Shown: positions 24,144 through 33,900 of the stretch, in pieces
Numbering within the stretch: the stretch's first letter is position 1
Layout: each line of letters begins with the position of its first letter
IMG/VR virus record: IMGVR_UViG_3300009129_000005
Location: 59,389-123,388 of that record
Direction: 5' to 3' (one strand)
Length of the DNA: 64,000 nucleotides
Origin: a virus
Position numbers and translations under genes: made by a program
The notes under the pieces: generated by a model
The model's database searches: none
The model's input: only the letters and a program-made list of their open reading frames with translations
Told to the model about the DNA's origin: nothing

Positions 24144-25061
24144 TTACTCTCCTGTTTCTTCAGTTTCTTCGTCGGGAATTTCGTATGTTGTTACTTTTAA
24201 CGTAGGATTTTCTAGTTTCTTTTTTTCTTCACTTCTAAGATGAGCTTCCCATTCTGCATTAAATGTTCTAGTGCTACTTGGATTTAGCCCTTCTTCTTCT
24301 AGTAAGTCATCTCTAATATTTTGACTACGTTTTTCTAAGTTTAAAACTCTTGTAAAACTATTATTAATTGCCGCAGTATAATAAGCAAATGGGTTTTGAC
24401 TCTTAAGTTCATTAAATTGTAAGCCAATTTGTGCAAGTTGTAACAACGCCTGCCCACGCATCTCATCTACATATGTGTATCCACGCCAGTTACCTCGCAT
24501 ACTATAACGTTCGCATAGTTTAATATACATTTTTGCTAAAGAATCTGTTGTTTGTCCATGATGAACATTAAAATGACCGTTATCTTTTCCACCTTCCCAA
24601 TGGCTTCTAACTACTTCATTCCATTTGCCATTCTGCATTGCATAATGTTTAAATGGAGGAAAATTACATTTACTATGTAAATCTGCTTCTGATTTTGGTT
24701 TATTTTTTCTATTTTCTTCTGGTATATGATCAAATGTCATTACACGTACTACAATGTCATCATCTTTAATAGTATCAATATCAACTGCAAAATCTGCAGC
24801 TCTTGGTTTAGTTTTCTTTCCTGTTAAACCTTGCTCCCATCGTCCTACTTCAACTTGGTGTGCTAACTTTTGTAATCTTGTTGCTCTGTTTTGTTTTGCT
24901 TCTGCAATTGCTTCTTTTGTTATTTCTTCAAATCCGGTTACAATAAGATCAAAATGTGTATAATTATCATCTTTAGTCCAACAATACGTCATTTTACTAT
25001 TATGTATTTCTCTTAACAAATCTTTATTTGTTAAGTAAAAAGTTTTCTTTTTGGTTGTCAT
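24144..25061 (-). CDS. gp55: Late transcription sigma factor gp55, with N-terminal extension
   Basis: 305 residues. The C-terminal half (LAKMYIKLCERYSMRGNW, then EMRGQALLQLAQIGLQFN, NPFAYYTAAINNSFTRVLN) fits the T4 gp55 sigma-like core that recognises the late box. T4 gp55 has 185 residues, so about 150 residues at the N-terminus are extra: TFYLTNKDLLREI, a Lys-rich part and a HSKCNFPPFKHY stretch. That may be a fused small protein. It heads the gp55-47-46 operon behind a perfect sigma70 promoter, so it is made early or in the middle phase and would then switch on late genes. Confidence 0.85.
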   Translation of the reverse strand: MTTKKKTFYLTNKDLLREIHNSKMTYCWTKDDNYTHFDLIVTGFEEITKEAIAEAKQNRATRLQKLAHQVEVGRWEQGLTGKKTKPRAADFAVDIDTIKDDDIVVRVMTFDHIPEENRKNKPKSEADLHSKCNFPPFKHYAMQNGKWNEVVRSHWEGGKDNGHFNVHHGQTTDSLAKMYIKLCERYSMRGNWRGYTYVDEMRGQALLQLAQIGLQFNELKSQNPFAYYTAAINNSFTRVLNLEKRSQNIRDDLLEEEGLNPSSTRTFNAEWEAHLRSEEKKKLENPTLKVTTYEIPDEETEETGE

Positions 25062-25089
25062 AATGTGAAAGTTCCTTTATGTAATTAGT

Positions 25090-25119
25090 ATTATACGGCA
25101 TATGCCATGTCTGTGTCAA
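25090..25119 (-). promoter_or_regulatory. Perfect sigma70 promoter for gp55-47-46, with palindrome in spacer
   Basis: Minus strand: TTGACA (25114-25119), 18-base spacer, TATAAT (25090-25095). The spacer contains the perfect 10-bp palindrome GGCATATGCC (25097-25106), a possible operator. Start near 25083, leader of about 22 bases. Confidence 0.8.
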
Positions 25120-25135
25120 CCTGTTTTTTTAAATT

Positions 25136-25143
25136 GATAAATA
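25136..25143 (+). promoter_or_regulatory. Late promoter box GATAAATA
   Basis: Plus-strand box ending 20 bases before the ATG at 25164. Predicted start near 25149, leaving a 15-base leader with GGAG. It would drive the nucleotidylyltransferase gene and the following baseplate operon. Confidence 0.6.
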
Positions 25144-25163
25144 CTACGAACGGAGAAGTAATT

Positions 25164-25775
25164 ATGTTAATTGAACATGTTTTAAAAGAGGGCGTAGACA
25201 ACATAGCTGTATTTTATGGCGGTCGTTTTCAACCTATGCACCAAGGACATCACGATGTTTATAAACATCTAATCCAAAAGTTTGGTGCTGATAATGTATT
25301 TATCGCCACAACATTTAGCCAAAAAGCTGTGAAAGCACACTCACAGGGCGACTACGGTAGTGATCCTTTTACATTTGATGAAAAGGCAAGTATCATGAAT
25401 AAGATGTTCAATATACCCGGTGATAAGATTATTAAAACTAATCCATATAGACCAGACATGGCAGCGGCAGGTAAAGACCCAGAAACTACTGCACAAATAC
25501 TTGTGTATGGTGAAAAAGATGCTAATAGACTTGCTACAGGTGGTGAAGGGTTCTTACATAAATTACCAACCGATATGAATGAATTAGTTCCTACAGCACA
25601 AGAACGAGGCTACGTATATGTAGCACCACTTATGCAAGGTGGAATGAGTGCAAGTGATTTCCGTGCAACAATGGCTAAAACAATGGACGAAAAAGAGAAA
25701 CAACAAGCATTTACAAAGTTTTTTGGCAAATTTGACGAACAAGTTTATCGTTTTATTGAGGAGAGATTAACATAA
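25164..25775 (+). CDS. Nucleotidylyltransferase of the HIGH superfamily
   Basis: 203 residues from the ATG at 25164, which has CGGAGAAG upstream; a longer frame from 25107 has no ribosome site. The motif YGGRFQPMHQGHHDVYK is the nucleotide-binding HxGH signature, and GGMSASDFRATM near the C-terminus corresponds to the second ATP-contacting loop. The family includes NMN adenylyltransferases (NadM/NadR) and glycerol-phosphate cytidylyltransferases. Substrate cannot be told; NAD salvage is one option seen in other T4-type phages. It sits at the head of the late baseplate operon, coupled to the next gene by TAATG. Confidence 0.75.
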   Translation: MLIEHVLKEGVDNIAVFYGGRFQPMHQGHHDVYKHLIQKFGADNVFIATTFSQKAVKAHSQGDYGSDPFTFDEKASIMNKMFNIPGDKIIKTNPYRPDMAAAGKDPETTAQILVYGEKDANRLATGGEGFLHKLPTDMNELVPTAQERGYVYVAPLMQGGMSASDFRATMAKTMDEKEKQQAFTKFFGKFDEQVYRFIEERLT

Positions 25776-26419
25776 TGGCAGGCGTAACAAACAAAGCAAA
25801 ATTACTAATGAAAGAAAAAGGTAAACCATTTTTCTTAGGTTCTGGTAGATTAACTCATGAGCAAAGTATATTAAACCCACTTAGTAATGACGGTGGTGTA
25901 GTGTTTCCTTTAACACCTACTATTCAAATGTCACATAGTGCTAACTATGGAACATATGATGTGACTGGATCAATATATCAACAAAATTATTATATTAACA
26001 CACCAAATCCGCCTATATCAATAACAGCATTGTTTCCTTCTAATACAGCAGAAGAAGCGGCATATACAGCGGCGTCATTACATTTTTTTAAATCATGTAT
26101 GAAATCTGATTTTGGTTCACAAGCAGGAGCTACAGCAGGTACTCCACCACCAATATTAAAGTTTAGTTGTTATGGCTCAGTACATGCCTCAAACGTTCCG
26201 TGTGTTATTAGAAACTTTACATACACATTACCAGAAGACACAGACTACGTAGAAGTTAAAGCAGGAAACGGTGAAATGATTGCCGTTCCTACATTATCAC
26301 TAGTATCAGTAGAACTAGTACCTCAACTTCCACCAAAAGCAGTTAAAGATCGGTTCAACATAAGAACATATGCAAGTGGAATTGCATTAAATGATGGCAA
26401 CCCAGACGGATTTATATAA
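25775..26419 (+). CDS. Baseplate tail-tube cap protein (gp48/gp54-like)
   Basis: 214 residues. Sequence pattern FPLTPTIQMSHSANYGTYDV, then PPISITALFPSNTAEEAAYT, AASLHFFKSCMKSDFG, GTPPPILKFSCYG, and LVSVELVPQLPPKAVKDRFN fits the tube-fold baseplate proteins that join the baseplate to the tail tube; I lean to gp48. Followed by gp53 after one base, which supports a baseplate role. I cannot separate gp48 from gp54 with certainty. Confidence 0.7.
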   Translation: MAGVTNKAKLLMKEKGKPFFLGSGRLTHEQSILNPLSNDGGVVFPLTPTIQMSHSANYGTYDVTGSIYQQNYYINTPNPPISITALFPSNTAEEAAYTAASLHFFKSCMKSDFGSQAGATAGTPPPILKFSCYGSVHASNVPCVIRNFTYTLPEDTDYVEVKAGNGEMIAVPTLSLVSVELVPQLPPKAVKDRFNIRTYASGIALNDGNPDGFI

Positions 26420-26420
26420 T

Positions 26421-26705
26421 ATGGCAAATTACAGAACAGACAGTTTATACAGAGATACAAAAATCATTAATAAACAATATTTAGATGTATTAGATGTTAA
26501 CAGTATTGATATAGCTAATACAGCAACTAAACTATTAATACTAGAAGAAAAATATAATGAGAAACCAGATCTGTTAGCATACGACTTGTATGGTAACGCA
26601 AAATTATGGTGGGTGTTTGCTTTATTTAATCAAGACGAATTAGCAGATCCTATTGTAGATTTTAAAACAGGCTTAAAAATATCAGTTCCTATAAGGTTCT
26701 CATAA
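26421..26705 (+). CDS. gp53: Baseplate wedge protein gp53
   Basis: 94 residues from the ATG at 26421, one base after the previous stop. The pattern LLAYDLYGNAKLWWVFALFN, then DPIVDFKTGLKISVP, is the LysM-like gp53 core. T4 gp53 (196 residues) is longer, and short forms are usual in marine relatives. It locks the wedges to the hub in the T4 baseplate. Confidence 0.88.
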   Translation: MANYRTDSLYRDTKIINKQYLDVLDVNSIDIANTATKLLILEEKYNEKPDLLAYDLYGNAKLWWVFALFNQDELADPIVDFKTGLKISVPIRFS

Positions 26706-26706
26706 C

Positions 26707-28611
26707 ATGGCATTCGAAGATACAACAGGAACATCAACAGTTAAAGAAATTAGAGAAATAAGAAATCTAACTACTTTAAAAAACACTGTTTCTCCTAATT
26801 GGTTAAGTTTAGTTGATAGTCCAACATATCTTTGGACATTATATCTTGTAAGCAATGAAATCTGGAATGATCCTAACTTAATAGGAAATGATGATGCGGC
26901 CTTAAACAACAAACAAGCATTTATTGTTGCTAAACAAGGAGTAGACGCTGAATTTAGTTTAGACAATTTTATGTCGTTAGCAACAATCACACCAGGACAA
27001 AAACATGGTAATGCTACTCCTGGTATAATACAATTTGATTTATTTGAAACTTTAGGATTTACATTTATGGATAGAATTCTAACTGCTGGTAAAAATCTTG
27101 GCAAACCATCTAACTTATATTCACAAAACTTTATATTAAAATTAGAATTTAAAGGAAGAGATCCAGTAACTAGTGCAAGTGTTCCATTTCCTGGTGTATA
27201 CTTATATCCAGTTAAGTTTAATCAAATAAGGAGTACTACAGGACCAGAAGGAACACGATATAATATTATTGCATGGTCTTCTCTTAAACACGCACAGACA
27301 GAAGGGGTATTAGATTCTGATGTTACTATAGAAAACATTAGAACAGTAGAAGATTTTGTTAAAGGATTTGAAAAAGAATATAATGATGGACAGTTAAGTC
27401 TTATGAGTCCAATGGACCAAAGAAATGGAATGCCAGCACCTAAACAAATAGAAATAAATTTTGATAAAAAAACTTCATATGCAAAACCAGGTACAGAAAG
27501 AAAAATTAAAGGAAATCCGTTATCTTGGTTTCATTTGCCATCAAAACCTTTTTCAGGCACAACAGACCAAGCAACCAGTTCTAGAACTGGACAAGGTTTA
27601 CACAATGATTATAAAGACACAAATACAGTTACAGTTGAAAGAGAAACTAACATCGGTATGTGGCTTCAAAAAACAATATCTAATAATTGTACTGCTTGGA
27701 GCGAATGGGTAATTGAAGCAAACAAGTTTGGATTAACGCCTCATATAGTAGTTGAAAGTGAAGTAAAATATCCACCAGGTACAAAAAAAGAAAACTATGG
27801 TAACGTGGAACCAACATTAATTGTATATACTATTAAAATAGGATATGGTGATACAACATACGACGCTAGTATAGCTGAAGGAAATAAAAAATTAAATGAT
27901 ACAAAACACCAAGTAGATAGATTTAAAACATTACCTATTGAAAAAAGTTACACATATTTGTATACAGGTTTAAACACAGAAGTAATAAATTATCAATTAG
28001 ATGTACAAAATTTATTCTTTGTATTAGATCAACCAGGGGCGGCTACATTTGTAGCAGGTAAAACTTCAGAAGGTAAACAGCAATTTACGCCAACTCAAAT
28101 AACAGATTCTATATATCTATCAGATATAAAACAATCATCTGTTGAATTGGGATATTTTAATCCAGTAGTAGGTGGTGTTGCAAAAACAGATTCAGCTGAA
28201 AAGGCGCAAGTAAATGAATATAATTTAAATGAAAACTCAGCACTAGCACGTAGATTACAAGACATGGCTAAGAGAGAATATGATGCATTAAATGTTTCTA
28301 TAGAAATTAAAGGTGATCCACATTGGATGGGCAACATGCAGGCAGTAATAAAAGGAAAGTTAGAGAAACCAGACTATGCTAAACAAGATGCACTTATAAC
28401 GTTCTTACAGTTTAACCCTAATGCTGATAAGTTATTAACTGAACAAGTTAAAGGTGAAATTGATCCAATTAGTACAGGAATATATAAATTAACTACAGTA
28501 GAAAGTAGATTTCAAGGTGGACGATTCACCCAAACATTAAACGGATACAAAGATGTTAATTCAAATACGTCTTTATTGTTACCGAGCATAATAGAACTAT
28601 CAGGAGTATAA
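26707..28611 (+). CDS. Putative baseplate hub protein
   Basis: 634 residues; AAGG before the ATG. N-terminal part (PNWLSLVDSPTYLWTLYLVS) is followed by mixed alpha-beta sequence, a FPGVYLYPVKFNQI strand pair and a C-terminal domain ending in STGIYKLTTVESRFQGGRF, a phrase resembling hub proteins that close a ring near the spike. It sits between gp53 and the gp5 spike, where a gp27-type hub protein is needed and none other is present. Sequence alone does not prove gp27 homology. Confidence 0.55.
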   Translation: MAFEDTTGTSTVKEIREIRNLTTLKNTVSPNWLSLVDSPTYLWTLYLVSNEIWNDPNLIGNDDAALNNKQAFIVAKQGVDAEFSLDNFMSLATITPGQKHGNATPGIIQFDLFETLGFTFMDRILTAGKNLGKPSNLYSQNFILKLEFKGRDPVTSASVPFPGVYLYPVKFNQIRSTTGPEGTRYNIIAWSSLKHAQTEGVLDSDVTIENIRTVEDFVKGFEKEYNDGQLSLMSPMDQRNGMPAPKQIEINFDKKTSYAKPGTERKIKGNPLSWFHLPSKPFSGTTDQATSSRTGQGLHNDYKDTNTVTVERETNIGMWLQKTISNNCTAWSEWVIEANKFGLTPHIVVESEVKYPPGTKKENYGNVEPTLIVYTIKIGYGDTTYDASIAEGNKKLNDTKHQVDRFKTLPIEKSYTYLYTGLNTEVINYQLDVQNLFFVLDQPGAATFVAGKTSEGKQQFTPTQITDSIYLSDIKQSSVELGYFNPVVGGVAKTDSAEKAQVNEYNLNENSALARRLQDMAKREYDALNVSIEIKGDPHWMGNMQAVIKGKLEKPDYAKQDALITFLQFNPNADKLLTEQVKGEIDPISTGIYKLTTVESRFQGGRFTQTLNGYKDVNSNTSLLLPSIIELSGV

Positions 28612-28612
28612 T

Positions 28613-29818
28613 ATGGCAGGATTAATAAAACACGACGGTGTACATGTTTCAAACAGAGGCAAACAAAGTAGTGAAATAGGTATCAACAACCTTAGTGGAA
28701 TATATGTTGGTGAAGTTATTAATAATACTGATAGTTTATATACAGGCAGAATAACTGTACGCATATCAGAGTTTGGTGCAAAAACTTCTGAGAGGATTTG
28801 TTTATTAGTTACACCATATGGTGGGCATACAAAAATTCAAGATAGCGGTAAAGATGTAAAAAAAGAAGCACAGGCACCAGTAAGTTATGGTCTATGGCCA
28901 CAGCCACCAGAAATAGGAACAAATGTTGTTATAGCATATACTGGTAGCATGGAGCAAGGTATTGTAATTGGTTCTCTAATAGCCAAAGACAGAAATGCAA
29001 TGATGGGTGGTAAAGCAAGTGGACAAGTTTATGCTAATGATCAAACAAGTTTAGGAACTGCCGTAGAGAAAAATCCACACGATATAAATGATGCCGACAC
29101 CAAACCACTAGATGAATACTTTCAAGCGATATTAAATCAACAAGGACTAAGTCTTGACTATGTTAGAGGACACAGCCAAAGTAGTGCAAGAAGAGAATCA
29201 CCTAGTAAAGTTTTTGGAATTACAACACGACAAGGGCATGTTCTTACAATGGACGATGGTGATGCTAATGGTACCAGTAACAATATTAGATTGAGAACCA
29301 AAGGTGGTGCTCAAATATTAATGGACGATAGTAATGGTTTTATTTTTATTACAAACCAACAAGGCAGTGCTTGGGTTGAAATGGATATTGCAGGACACAT
29401 AGATGTTTACAGTCAGTCAGGTATAAACATGCACACAGAAGGTGATTACAATGTACATGCTAAAGGCAGTATTAATATGCAGGCTGAAATTGGAGTCAAT
29501 ATAAAAAGCTCAGGCGGTGAAGGAATAAAATTAGAAACAAGTGTAGCTGGTGTTGATGTATATAGTGCGTTAGATATAAATTTACAAGCAGATGCTAATT
29601 ATAATTTACTAGTAGCAGGAAACATAATTTCTAAAGGTACTAGAATAGATATGAACGGCCCTGAACCAGGTACTGCAACAAAACCTACAGTACAAAATCA
29701 AATATCAAACACTAGTGTAAAGACTAGTATAGCAAGTAGAGTACCCGAACATCATCCGTGGCAAGGAGTTAGTGGAGTAGAAGAAACATTTACAGCAGGA
29801 AAAGGGAACACATCATAA
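28613..29818 (+). CDS. gp5: Baseplate central spike gp5, without lysozyme domain
   Basis: 401 residues; AGGAG before the ATG. An N-terminal OB-fold part (GIYVGEVINNTDSLYTGRITVRI, then YGLWPQPPEIGTNVVIAY and GIVIGSL) is followed by a beta-helical needle region with repeated hydrophobic strands (IDVYSQSGINMHTEGDYNVH, SINMQAEIGVNI). The T4 gp5 lysozyme domain that lies between these parts is absent; a lysozyme-like protein is encoded by the next gene, with a one-base overlap. Acts as the cell-puncturing spike. Confidence 0.85.
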   Translation: MAGLIKHDGVHVSNRGKQSSEIGINNLSGIYVGEVINNTDSLYTGRITVRISEFGAKTSERICLLVTPYGGHTKIQDSGKDVKKEAQAPVSYGLWPQPPEIGTNVVIAYTGSMEQGIVIGSLIAKDRNAMMGGKASGQVYANDQTSLGTAVEKNPHDINDADTKPLDEYFQAILNQQGLSLDYVRGHSQSSARRESPSKVFGITTRQGHVLTMDDGDANGTSNNIRLRTKGGAQILMDDSNGFIFITNQQGSAWVEMDIAGHIDVYSQSGINMHTEGDYNVHAKGSINMQAEIGVNIKSSGGEGIKLETSVAGVDVYSALDINLQADANYNLLVAGNIISKGTRIDMNGPEPGTATKPTVQNQISNTSVKTSIASRVPEHHPWQGVSGVEETFTAGKGNTS

Positions 29819-30525
29819 TGCCAAGTTTTAGTTTACAATCAACTGTTGATAGTAAAAATCTAATAGATTATGGATTGTTTACCGTAATTGACAGTACAGC
29901 GGTTAAAACATTAATAAACTTGTCTGAACACGAAGCAAGTGATAAATTAATTAATTTTAAAATTAGAAGTACTAGATGGTTAGGCTATGCAAAGAATTCA
30001 GTTATTGGATATAAAGGAACAGTAGGTTTAACTAGTAAAGGATTAACTGAAGCAGAATCTTATACAAACTGGTTAGAAGAATTTAAAGACAAAGAAAGAA
30101 GTTTTAAAAAACAACTTCCATTAACTACATTATCACAATCACAATATGATGCAATGTTAAGTTTATATGTAGATACAGGATCATTTACTCATGTTGGTAC
30201 TAAAAACAGACAATTTGAAATATTAGAATTTATTTCTAATAGACAATGGGAACATGTGGCCACTGCATTAACACTTAGTGGTGCCGATAGGCTTACTAGG
30301 CAAGTAGAAGCAAAAATATTAATATTAGGTGACTATGGAACATATAAAAATAGATCTTATATTAAAGAAGAAGGTATACGAACTCTTATAAAAGATTATA
30401 GTACTAATCAATTAAATGATGAACAAACGAAACAAGCAGAGTATGTTTATTACGCAGAAACAAAAAGATTCTTACCTAATATGACTGAAAGTAGAAAGAG
30501 ACTTCTAGCAAACGAACTCAGTTAA
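29818..30525 (+). CDS. Lysozyme-fold protein, likely lacking the catalytic Glu
   Basis: 235 residues. The C-terminal half (LSQSQYDAMLSLYVDTGSF, then SNRQWEHVATALTLS and ADRLTRQVEAKILILGDYGTYK) resembles the end of T4 lysozyme (KRWDEAAVNLAKS, ... TGTWDAYK). At the N-terminus, where the family has an E-G motif and a following Y-x-D, I see NFKIRSTRWLGYAKNSVIGYKG: the catalytic Glu and Asp are not evident. It may be a structural or cell-wall-binding relic of the gp5 lysozyme domain, now a separate protein coupled to the spike gene. Confidence 0.55.
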   Translation: MPSFSLQSTVDSKNLIDYGLFTVIDSTAVKTLINLSEHEASDKLINFKIRSTRWLGYAKNSVIGYKGTVGLTSKGLTEAESYTNWLEEFKDKERSFKKQLPLTTLSQSQYDAMLSLYVDTGSFTHVGTKNRQFEILEFISNRQWEHVATALTLSGADRLTRQVEAKILILGDYGTYKNRSYIKEEGIRTLIKDYSTNQLNDEQTKQAEYVYYAETKRFLPNMTESRKRLLANELS

Positions 30526-30566
30526 TTCATAATAATCCAATCATAAACTACATAGTTAATCTTTTG

Positions 30567-30574
30567 CATAAATA
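30567..30574 (+). promoter_or_regulatory. Late promoter box CATAAATA for gp25, leaderless
   Basis: The box ends 5 bases before the gp25 ATG (30580). With the T4 geometry (start 6 bases after the box) the first RNA base is the A of the ATG. No Shine-Dalgarno is visible. Confidence 0.6.
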
Positions 30575-30579
30575 GTTGT

Positions 30580-30963
30580 ATGAGCAATATATTTGGATAT
30601 ACAACATTAGACCAACCTTACACAAGTAAGAGTCTGAGTGGCTTAGAATTAGCCAAACAGGATCTGTTAAATCATTTTAAAATCCGTAAAGGTGAGAAAT
30701 GGTCAGACCCTACGTTTGGGTGCGACTTAGAATTATATGTATTTCAACCGTTAGATCAAGAAACACAAGATAGCATCAACGAAGAGGTTTATAACGTAAT
30801 AAGTTATGATCCTAGGTTTGAAATATCTGATTCAACTATAAATGTTGTACATGATGCCCATTCGGTAACAGTTAATGTAAAATTAACTTACTTACCAACA
30901 ACAACTGCGACCGAGTTGCAGATTAAATTCGATAAAGAATTCACAGAAAACGAAGAGTTTTAA
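30580..30963 (+). CDS. gp25: Baseplate wedge protein gp25
   Basis: 127 residues, close to T4 gp25 (132). Conserved pattern: LLNHFKIRKGEKWSDPTFGCDL, then NEEVYNVISYDPRFEI. It joins wedges to the sheath initiator in T4-type baseplates. No ribosome site precedes the ATG, and a late box places transcription start on the initiation codon. gp6 follows after two bases, as in T4-like phages. Confidence 0.9.
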   Translation: MSNIFGYTTLDQPYTSKSLSGLELAKQDLLNHFKIRKGEKWSDPTFGCDLELYVFQPLDQETQDSINEEVYNVISYDPRFEISDSTINVVHDAHSVTVNVKLTYLPTTTATELQIKFDKEFTENEEF

Positions 30964-30965
30964 TT

Positions 30966-33900
30966 ATGGCACAGAAATCAAGACAAAATAAACTTTTTGC
31001 GGCAGAGGACTTTACAGTAATTTATGAATCATACATTAATGCAAACTTTCAAGCATTTGATTATGATACTATTAGAACTGCAATGGTTGACTATGTACGC
31101 AATAATTATCCAGAAAACTACAATGACTGGATAGAATCAGCTGAATTTGTTTCACTACTCGATGTAGTCGCACAATTTGGGCACAACTTAGCATATAGAG
31201 TAGATATGAATGCTAGGAATAATTTTTTAAGTACATCAGAACGACAAGAATCAGTTTACAAATTAGCAGAATTTTTAGGTTATCAGCCAAGACGTAATGT
31301 GCCAGCGTATGGCGAGCTAAAAGTAGTAAGTGTTAAAACAAACGAAAATATTATTGGAAGCGATGGAACAAGTTTAGGTGGAACTGATATTAAATATGAA
31401 GTTTCAAACAATGTAAGTAACTTAGATGATTTTATTACTATAATGAATTCAGTTTTACAAAATAGTAATCATTATGGTAGTCCAAAAAAATCAGTAGTAA
31501 TTAATAACATAACAACAGAATTTTATGATCTTAATAACAATCCTAATCAATTTAAATTTGATGTTAATGGAGCAGTATTAGGTTCTTCATCTACATTTAA
31601 TGTTATAAGCAGTGACTATGATAATACTACAAAATCATTTGCAGAAAAATCTCCAGACTCTGCAGGAAGTTTTGGAATATATTTTAAAAATGATGGCAAG
31701 GGTATAAACAGTGTTAATACTGGATTTTTCTTTGGCGTTAAGCAAGGAACATTACAATATGAAGATTTTACTATAGATACCCCAATTGATAGTATGTCAT
31801 TAGATGTAACTTCTAAAAATGTAAATGACACAGACGTATGGGTACAGAATATTGATAGCACAGGTGGCATTGTTAAAGAGTGGACAAAAGTAACAGATGT
31901 TAATAGTAATGTAATTTATAATAATCTAGCAACAGGTGAACGAGATATATTCAGTGTAAAAACAAGAGAAGATAATAAAATATCAATTTTATTCCCTGAT
32001 AGTACTTTTGGTAATATTCCAAAAGATACAATTAGAGTTTGGTATAGAACAAGTGCTAATAGTACATATGTTTTAAGACCAGATGATTTAACAAGCAAAA
32101 AAATACAAATAAACTATACTGGGTTTGATGGTAACACATATGTAGCGGCATTTACTATGCAACTTAAACAATCAGTATCAACAGCAAGTTCAAATGAAAC
32201 TATAGATGAAATAAGAGAAAACGCACCAAAGAACTATGCTAGTCAAGACAGAATGATTACCGCACAAGACTATAATACTATGTTAGGAAATTCTAATGGA
32301 GGTATTGTAAAAATTAAAAGTGTTAATAGAACATTCAGTGGGCATAGCAGATATTCAAAATTTATCGATCCTACAGGAACATACAGTAATTTATATTTAA
32401 CAGGAAACGATGCAGAAATAAGATCAGCTGACAACTTAGAAGAATCTGCAACAGCATCAACTGAAAATGCAAAGTTAATATATGAGAAATATGTAAAAGA
32501 TATTTTAAATAATGATGAGTTTGTAAATTTATATTATACAAGATTTAGAAAACATTTTGTAGCATTGGCAGTTACAGCTGGTCACTTTGATGGCACAATT
32601 GATTCGGGTACTGGATTTTCTGCAGACACTACGGAAACTGTAGAAGCATCATCTACATATACATGGAACACAGATAGTACTACTGCAAGTAACATTTTAA
32701 ATGGCTATTTTACAGATCCAGCAAATGCTATTAAACGAGTAGGTACTACAGTAACTGATTATACACAATACATTACACCAGGTGCCTTAATTAAATTTAA
32801 GCATATTGATACAACAGTAACTCCTAATGTAACTACAACTAAGTGGGCAAAAGTAGTTGACATAGTTGGGCATGGACTTGGTATAGAAGGTACAGGAAGT
32901 AATGCAGGACAACCAACTGGTAAAAAATCAGATGGTACGGGTGCTATTGTATTAGATGTTGGAATACCAACTGGTAGCACTATTGAAATTGTATATCCAG
33001 GATTATCTAAAAAGTTTTCTACTAGAGAACAAGAAATAATTACAGATCTGTTAGAAGCAAAAAGATCATTTACTATAAAGTATAGCCCAGCAACTAAAGC
33101 ATGGGTTGCAGATGTAACACCTGCTGTATTTAATGCGACAACTACTTTCCCTACAGACTTTGATACTGCAGATGCAAGTTGGGTTATTTATTTTAATTAT
33201 GCAGACACATCATATAATATTTACTTGAGAACACTAGGAATTAAATTTAAAAGTTCTAAAGTAAACTTAGGAAACATTAGAAATGAATTAGAGATAGGAA
33301 CATATACTAAAAAAGCAAAACGAGATATTATTACTATGTTAGGCTCAGATGGCACAAACATAACTAACAAAGGAACTTTCTACGTATATGGTTATAATGT
33401 TTATGTTAATTATAGTGATTACAGACTAACGTTAATTGATGGCAATGCTGACGCTAGACCAGATAATCCAGATACATTTAGAGATGTAGTAGGCGTAGGA
33501 AAAACAACATTACTTGCTACGGCTGATGTTCCAGTAAACTTTCAATGGGAACATATTGCCGCAGACAATCAAGTAGTAGACCCTAGCTTTACAAACATCA
33601 TTGATGTATTTGCTTTGTCAAAAACATATGACACAGAATATAAAAATTACTTAAATGATGTAATCATAACAGAACCTACACCACCTACTAGTTATCAACT
33701 AGGAACACAATTTGCTGGCCTTGATGGCAAAAAAGCAATAAGTGATACTATTGTTTATAAACCTGTTAAGTATAAACCAATGTTTGGAACACATGCAGAA
33801 TCACATCTTAAAGCAAGGTTTAGAATAATTAAATTATTTGGTTCGAACATTACTGACAGTGATTTAAAATCAAAAACAGTATCAGCTATAAATGCTTTCT

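Noticed and set aside
25107-25163. Longer N-terminus of the nucleotidylyltransferase
   Set aside because: The added residues overlap the gp55 promoter region and late box, lack a ribosome site and resemble nothing in the family.
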